From Bacteroidota bacterium (lineage in GTDB: Bacteria; Bacteroidota; Bacteroidia; Bacteroidales; UBA932): a stretch of 10,410 nt of DNA. The notes beneath the pieces were generated by a model, which was not told where the DNA came from, did no database searches, and saw nothing but the letters and a program-made list of their open reading frames with translations. Both the position numbers and the translations under genes were made by a program. The stretch covers positions 1 to 10,410 of the forward strand of contig WRJW01000190.1 in the NCBI GenBank assembly GCA_009778375.1, given 5' to 3'. Shown here one piece after another: positions 6,628 through 10,410 of this stretch (its first letter is position 1; each line of letters begins with the position of its first letter).

Positions 6628-6635
6628 TATCTTTG
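6628..6635 (+). promoter_or_regulatory. Bacteroidota-type -7 element (TATCTTTG) of waaA
   Basis: TATCTTTG is a full match to TAnnTTTG on the plus strand and ends 19 bases before the TTG start of waaA, the same distance as at the TPR gene. No good -33 TTTG is visible, since the expected place lies in the first codons of mlaE. It supports a start at 6655 with a leader of about 14 bases. Confidence 0.55.
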
Positions 6636-6654
6636 TCGTGCTAAAATCACTCCT

Positions 6655-7908
6655 TTGAACCCATTTTACCACTTGGGCCTTTGGCTGTACCGCTTAGTTG
6701 CCAGATTGATTGCCCCTTTTTACTCCAAGGCGGCCCTCTTTAACAGGGGACACGCCGGCCTGATTAACCATATCAGGAGTCGGGTAGAGGGTCAGGCGCC
6801 CGTAGTCTGGTTTCATTGCGCTTCGCTGGGAGAATTTGAGCAGGGACGTCCCATTATGGAGGCCTACCGAATGAGGGAACCCAACCATAAAATCCTCCTG
6901 ACTTTTTTTTCCCCTTCGGGCTACGAAGTAAAAAAGGAAGATCCTATTGCCGATTGGATTTTTTATTGTCCCTTGGATACCCATCGAAACGTAAAGCGCT
7001 TTTTAGACACAGTACACCCTTGCAAAGCTATATTTATCAAATATGAGTTTTGGTACAACTACCTGAAAGCCCTCAAAAAACGCAATATCCCCACCTATCT
7101 TGTATCGGCCAACTTTATTCCTTCCCAGCCCTTTTTTGCGTGGTACGGGGCCATTTTTCGTCGCATGCTCCGCACCTTTACCCTCTTTTTTGTCCAAAAC
7201 ACCGATTCTGCCTCCCTCTTAAACCGTATTGGTTTCCACAACGTGGTCGTTGCCGGAGACACCCGTTTTGACCGTGTATGGACAAGGGCGCAGTCGGACT
7301 CTTCCCTGACGGTGGTGGATGCTTTTCTCCATAATTCCGAACAGGAGGTATGCGTGGCCGGCAGCACCTGGCCTCGGGACGAATCCATCCTGTTGCAGGC
7401 CCTTAAAGCCCATTCCTCTTTAAAAATTATCTTGGTGCCCCACGAAGTGGATGTTTTGCATATTACCCGAATTATGGCGCAATTTGCCTGTTTCCATCCC
7501 TTGAAGTACAGTTTATTAGCTGCTTCGGATCCCATTTTGCCCGCATCAAGGGTATTGGTGGTGGATAAAATCGGATTACTTGCGTTGCTTTACCGCTATG
7601 GTTCCATGGCCTATATTGGAGGTGGATTTGAACAGGGCATTCATAATATTCTGGAGGCGGCGGTATACGGCATTCCTGTAGTTTTTGGTCCTAATTATCA
7701 AAAATTTAACGAAGCCCTGGACCTGATTCGGTTGGGCGGAGCCCATACCGTTGATACCGGAGCAGAGTTGGCGGCTCAATTTGGACGCTGGATTAAAGAT
7801 CCGCAGGCTATACGGGATGAGGGGGAGGTCTGCCTCCGCTACGTTCGGGAACACTTGGGCGCCACGGAGAGGGTACTGGAGCATTTGATGGATAAATGCC
7901 TTACATAA
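6655..7908 (+). CDS. waaA: 3-deoxy-D-manno-octulosonic acid (Kdo) transferase
   Basis: A 417-residue glycosyltransferase that adds Kdo from CMP-Kdo to the lipid A precursor on the inner face of the inner membrane. An N-terminal membrane-anchor helix (YHLGLWLYRLVARLIAPFY) precedes the first Rossmann half. HCASLGEFEQGRP (54-66) holds the catalytic glutamate, Glu60. Later motifs are GDTRFDRV (201-208), AGSTWPRDE (235-243) and the CMP-Kdo-binding region IGGGFEQGIHNILEAAVYG with NYQKFNEA (347-354). Length and motifs are normal. No ATG is available near the expected N-terminus: the only in-frame upstream ATG (6607) meets TAA four codons later, so TTG at 6655 is the best start. A later in-frame TTG at 6673 would lose part of the anchor. 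The 3' end overlaps aroD by 8 bases, tail to tail. Confidence 0.93.
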   Translation: MNPFYHLGLWLYRLVARLIAPFYSKAALFNRGHAGLINHIRSRVEGQAPVVWFHCASLGEFEQGRPIMEAYRMREPNHKILLTFFSPSGYEVKKEDPIADWIFYCPLDTHRNVKRFLDTVHPCKAIFIKYEFWYNYLKALKKRNIPTYLVSANFIPSQPFFAWYGAIFRRMLRTFTLFFVQNTDSASLLNRIGFHNVVVAGDTRFDRVWTRAQSDSSLTVVDAFLHNSEQEVCVAGSTWPRDESILLQALKAHSSLKIILVPHEVDVLHITRIMAQFACFHPLKYSLLAASDPILPASRVLVVDKIGLLALLYRYGSMAYIGGGFEQGIHNILEAAVYGIPVVFGPNYQKFNEALDLIRLGGAHTVDTGAELAAQFGRWIKDPQAIRDEGEVCLRYVREHLGATERVLEHLMDKCLT

Positions 7909-8545
7909 TATTCAACAAATGTGCCTGTAATTGGCTAAAGCGCGGTTGTCCGGGTGCCGTAGGCGCCCCGCCGTCAGGCGCCGCATACAGGATGGGAGTA
8001 CCTAAAGCTGCGGCATGCAGGCGAGAAGAGAGGCCGTAAGGCCCCATACCAAACACTATCAAACGCCCTGTATATGCCGGAATCTTGTAGAGGGCCATCA
8101 GACGCGCCTCTTCTCCGGCGTCCCTGCACCTGCATACTATTTTGACCAAATCTGCGCCGTACGAAAAAGATCGCCCCACTATCGTATAAAGCTCTTCCAA
8201 GGAGGGAGTCTCCCTATCGTGATGGAAAGAGATGATGAGTTTTGTTTCCATTTCTAAAACCGGTACCGGCGTATCGTATTCCACATCTATATAGGCAGGG
8301 GATTGGGTCAACAGCGATAAAAACAAGGAGGCACGATCATCCGGGGAAAGCGTTCCGAATCTGTAGGTTACTATGATTTTTCGGCCATAATGTTTTAATA
8401 TGGGAGCTAATTGCGCCCACAAATCGCCAAAAGAGGCAAATTCGGACAGCATCAGGTCGATTCTAAACTCGATTAAATCGGCTTTTTCTCGATAAACGGG
8501 CCAGTATTCCTGCCATCCGGCGCCCAGACATACGCAGATTTTCAT
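7901..8545 (-). CDS. aroD: Type I 3-dehydroquinate dehydratase
   Basis: A 214-residue Schiff-base (class I) dehydroquinase, somewhat shorter than the 250-residue E. coli enzyme. It converts 3-dehydroquinate to 3-dehydroshikimate, step 3 of the shikimate pathway. Family landmarks are IEFRIDLM (25-32), TYRFGTLSPDDR (60-71), IDVEY (86-90), the catalytic histidine His108 in ISFHHD, the Schiff-base lysine Lys135 in GADLVKI, and FGMGPYGLSSRLHAA then TAPGQ (196-200) around the substrate carboxylate. All key residues are present, so it should be active. Its ATG overlaps the stop of the upstream DAHPS-CM-AroB gene in an ATGA junction, so translation is probably coupled and the product of AroB passes straight to it. 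The N-terminus is trimmed: the first strand starts at residue 2. Confidence 0.93.
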   Translation of the reverse strand: MKICVCLGAGWQEYWPVYREKADLIEFRIDLMLSEFASFGDLWAQLAPILKHYGRKIIVTYRFGTLSPDDRASLFLSLLTQSPAYIDVEYDTPVPVLEMETKLIISFHHDRETPSLEELYTIVGRSFSYGADLVKIVCRCRDAGEEARLMALYKIPAYTGRLIVFGMGPYGLSSRLHAAALGTPILYAAPDGGAPTAPGQPRFSQLQAHLLNIM

Positions 8546-10410
8546 GGAAACAACGGAATTTTTTGGAAGCAGGGCTTACCCAATGCCTGCAGTAAAACCA
8601 TATTGATTTCTTTGTCGGTTCTCTTTTTATCGGAATACAGAACCCTATGCAATGCTTCTAAAGAACAAGGAAAGCTTTGCGGCAGCCCAAACACAGCGTA
8701 CAGCGCTTTAAGTCGAGGCAAAAGTTCTGCCCCAAAACCTGTATACTGGGTAGAAAGCCCCACAGCATACAGCATCCCTGCGGCTACCGCCTCGCCATGT
8801 GTATAATTATGAGATACCGCCTCAATAGCATGGCCTATGGTGTGCCCAAAGTTCAAGATACGGCGCAATCCCTGCTCTTTTTCGTCGCCATTGACCACCG
8901 AGCACTTAAGTAGATGCGATGCCTGTAAAATATGACGCACAGGCTCGGCTTCCAAGGCCATAATCGCCTGTGAATGTTGCTCCAGATAATCTAACAGCGG
9001 AGGATCTCCAATAAGGGCATGTTTGATAACCTCGGCCAAACCGCTTCGAATTTGGCGCTTCGGCAGGGTCTTAAGCAAAGTGGTATCACACAATATCCAC
9101 TCCGGCTGTTTAATACAACCCAACATATTTTTCAGTCGGTCTACATTTACGCCATTTTTTCCGCCAACAGCGGCGTCCGCCTGAGCTAAGAGAGTGGTCG
9201 GAACCAATCCAAAAGAAATCCCACGCATATATACAGAAGCCACCATACCGGCAAGATCGCAAACTATGCCCCCTCCTATGCCAACCACCCGGCTGTCTCT
9301 ATCTATGTGTAAATCTATGAGCCGTTGAACTATCGATAAAACTGTTTCTATGCTCTTCATGGCCTCTTTAGCCTCTATCGATATAACCGGAAAGTCGGGA
9401 AGTCGGTGTTTATACAGGGTTGCTACATTTTTATCGACCAATAACACGGCCTGTTTTCCCCGCAATAAGCCGGAGAGTTCGTCCATAGAACCCATTCGTG
9501 GAACGGTACATATTTTTTGTTCCGACAGGTGTGTGGGAGGCAATTCTTGCTGACAATCCATCGCCTCCTGATGAATCAGGCCAAAAAGACCCTCCAAAAA
9601 ATCAGAAGAAAGGCCCAATGCCCTGCCCCGCTCTTTGATACGGGTGATCAATTCTTCCCAACGATGCCGTTGCAATATGGTCAGACCGCCTTCGCGTTTA
9701 AGGGCGCCTATCTCTGCAACAACCCGCATGCGTTGCGCCAACAGTTCGATCATCTGATCGTCGACCAAATCAATTTGCCCCCTCAACCCCTCTATACGAC
9801 TCTTTAATTTATCGTCTGAGGTGTCGGGCAGGCGGAGCGTCAAATGTTCCCGCAAGGTCTTAAATTCGGCTACCGATAATTGTTGTCGGGCATCGCTCAG
9901 GGCCTGATCGGGATGGGGATGTACCTCTATCATCAACCCGTCATAATCCAAATCCATTGCTTTTTGGGCTAACGCACCCACCAAAAGACGATCGCCTGCA
10001 ATATGGCTGGGGTCGCACAAGAGGGGAATATGGGACATTTGCCTTTTTAGTTCCGAAGGTATCAGCCAGATAGGCGCATTGCGATAGCCCCCGGGGCCGT
10101 AAACGCTAAAGCCCCGATGTACCGCCACCAAATCGTTGAGACCCGCTTTTTGAAATCGCTCCAAGGCTCCAACCCAGAGTGCCGTATCGGGATTTACCGG
10201 ATTTTTTACAAATATTTTGATATTCGCTCCAGATATTGAAGCGGCTAACTCATTTACTGCAAATGGATTTACCGTAGTCCGTGCCCCAATCCACACTCCT
10301 TTCAATCCCGCTTTTAATACTGCCTCCGCATGTTCGGTGCAAGCCACCTCGGTAGCAACCGGTAATTCCAACGTCTCCTGTATGTGGGTTAACCATACAA
10401 GCGCTTTTAC
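8542..10410 (-). CDS. aroB: Three-domain fusion: DAHP synthase - chorismate mutase - 3-dehydroquinate synthase, 5' end beyond window
   Basis: One unbroken frame of 622 codons enters from the right edge (first visible codon 10408-10410). Numbering from there, 1-193 is the C-terminal part of a type I DAHP synthase: GARTTVNPF (42-50), KNPVNPD (69-75), HRGF (98-101), CDPSHI with metal ligand His136, Glu162 and probably Asp173. The metal cysteine lies outside the window. Residues about 199-288 are an AroQ-type chorismate mutase with Arg210, Arg227 and Lys238 in place. Residues about 299-622 (from 9516 down) are a complete AroB: GGGIVCDLAG (379-388), LLAQADAAVGGK (407-418), Glu460 in AEVIKH, NFGHTIGHAIE (520-530) and THGEA with His538. 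The first two domains are the usual Bacteroidota DAHPS-CM pair; joining AroB to them is unusual. Together they make DAHP from PEP and erythrose 4-phosphate, cyclise it to dehydroquinate, and convert chorismate to prephenate. An internal ATG at 9495 lacks a Shine-Dalgarno site and would cut the first AroB strand. aroD follows by ATGA overlap. Confidence 0.9.
   Translation of the reverse strand, partial: VKALVWLTHIQETLELPVATEVACTEHAEAVLKAGLKGVWIGARTTVNPFAVNELAASISGANIKIFVKNPVNPDTALWVGALERFQKAGLNDLVAVHRGFSVYGPGGYRNAPIWLIPSELKRQMSHIPLLCDPSHIAGDRLLVGALAQKAMDLDYDGLMIEVHPHPDQALSDARQQLSVAEFKTLREHLTLRLPDTSDDKLKSRIEGLRGQIDLVDDQMIELLAQRMRVVAEIGALKREGGLTILQRHRWEELITRIKERGRALGLSSDFLEGLFGLIHQEAMDCQQELPPTHLSEQKICTVPRMGSMDELSGLLRGKQAVLLVDKNVATLYKHRLPDFPVISIEAKEAMKSIETVLSIVQRLIDLHIDRDSRVVGIGGGIVCDLAGMVASVYMRGISFGLVPTTLLAQADAAVGGKNGVNVDRLKNMLGCIKQPEWILCDTTLLKTLPKRQIRSGLAEVIKHALIGDPPLLDYLEQHSQAIMALEAEPVRHILQASHLLKCSVVNGDEKEQGLRRILNFGHTIGHAIEAVSHNYTHGEAVAAGMLYAVGLSTQYTGFGAELLPRLKALYAVFGLPQSFPCSLEALHRVLYSDKKRTDKEINMVLLQALGKPCFQKIPLFP

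Larger units (their letters stand above)
6610..6638. repeat. Perfect 8-base inverted repeat in the mlaE/waaA divergent promoter region
   Basis: CGACAAAG (6610-6617) and CTTTGTCG (6631-6638) are exact reverse complements separated by 13 bases, giving a symmetric site centred on 6624. Each arm carries the TTTG half of a TAnnTTTG element facing its own gene. It may be a shared operator or just two back-to-back promoters with similar starts. Confidence 0.6.

Noticed and set aside
6609..6650. N-terminal extension of MlaE from a GTG at 6650
   Set aside because: The added residues (ILARQRYKYYL) are translated promoter sequence; the MRFGNG start fits the usual N-terminus of the family.
7095..7535. 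Minus-strand open frame of 146 codons
   Set aside because: Antisense to the conserved core of WaaA; composition rich in Lys/Arg/Trp as expected from a shadow, no motifs.
9490..9520. The AroB part as a separate gene with its own start
   Set aside because: The frame is continuous with the chorismate mutase, the nearest ATG (9495) lies inside the first AroB strand and has no Shine-Dalgarno site, so a fusion is the simpler reading.
1..10410. CRISPR array, tRNA/rRNA genes, insertion sequence ends, phage genes or a defence system
   Set aside because: No spaced direct repeats, cloverleaf, terminal inverted repeats with a transposase, or nuclease/defence families were seen; every long stretch is accounted for by housekeeping and envelope genes.

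Overview
The window looks like a piece of chromosome from a member of the Bacteroidota, probably Bacteroidales-like. Three things point that way: short promoters with the TAnnTTTG -7 element typical of this phylum, family versions that match it (a DAHP synthase joined to chorismate mutase, an EnvC-type factor behind a TPR lipoprotein, an mlaE-mlaF pair), and an ECF sigma factor encoded beside a protein with an anti-sigma-like N-terminus and an outer-membrane barrel. No species can be named. No tRNA, rRNA, CRISPR array, insertion sequence or phage gene was seen, and the layout is very compact, with only two intergenic gaps above 10 bases.

Region 1 (1-2836, minus strand): a TPR lipoprotein gene followed 2 bases later by an EnvC-like coiled-coil/LytM protein that runs off the left edge. 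Region 2 (2837-2947): a divergent promoter region with an AT-rich perfect palindrome, a TAnnTTTG element for the TPR gene and an ECF-like promoter candidate for the sigma gene. Region 3 (2948-5091, plus strand): a tightly packed unit of ECF sigma factor, small lipoprotein and envelope-spanning protein (cytoplasmic domain, one membrane helix, periplasmic linker, C-terminal beta-barrel). It looks like a signalling unit that reports the state of the outer membrane to transcription.

Region 4 (5074-6608, minus strand): mlaE and mlaF, permease and ATPase of an MCE-type phospholipid transporter of the envelope. Their 3' end overlaps the barrel gene tail to tail. Region 5 (6609-6654): a 46-base divergent region with two opposed TAnnTTTG-like elements inside a perfect 8-base inverted repeat. 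Region 6 (6655-7908, plus): waaA, the Kdo transferase of lipid A synthesis, with a TTG start. Region 7 (7901-10410, minus): shikimate pathway. One very large open frame, entering from the right edge, joins DAHP synthase, chorismate mutase and 3-dehydroquinate synthase (AroB). It overlaps aroD (type I 3-dehydroquinate dehydratase) by ATGA.

Most of the window therefore serves envelope building and surveillance (EnvC, TPR lipoprotein, sigma/anti-sigma barrel unit, Mla, WaaA). The right end carries the first three steps of aromatic amino acid synthesis. The two observations most worth following up are the three-domain DAHPS-CM-AroB fusion and the sigma/lipoprotein/dual-membrane protein unit.
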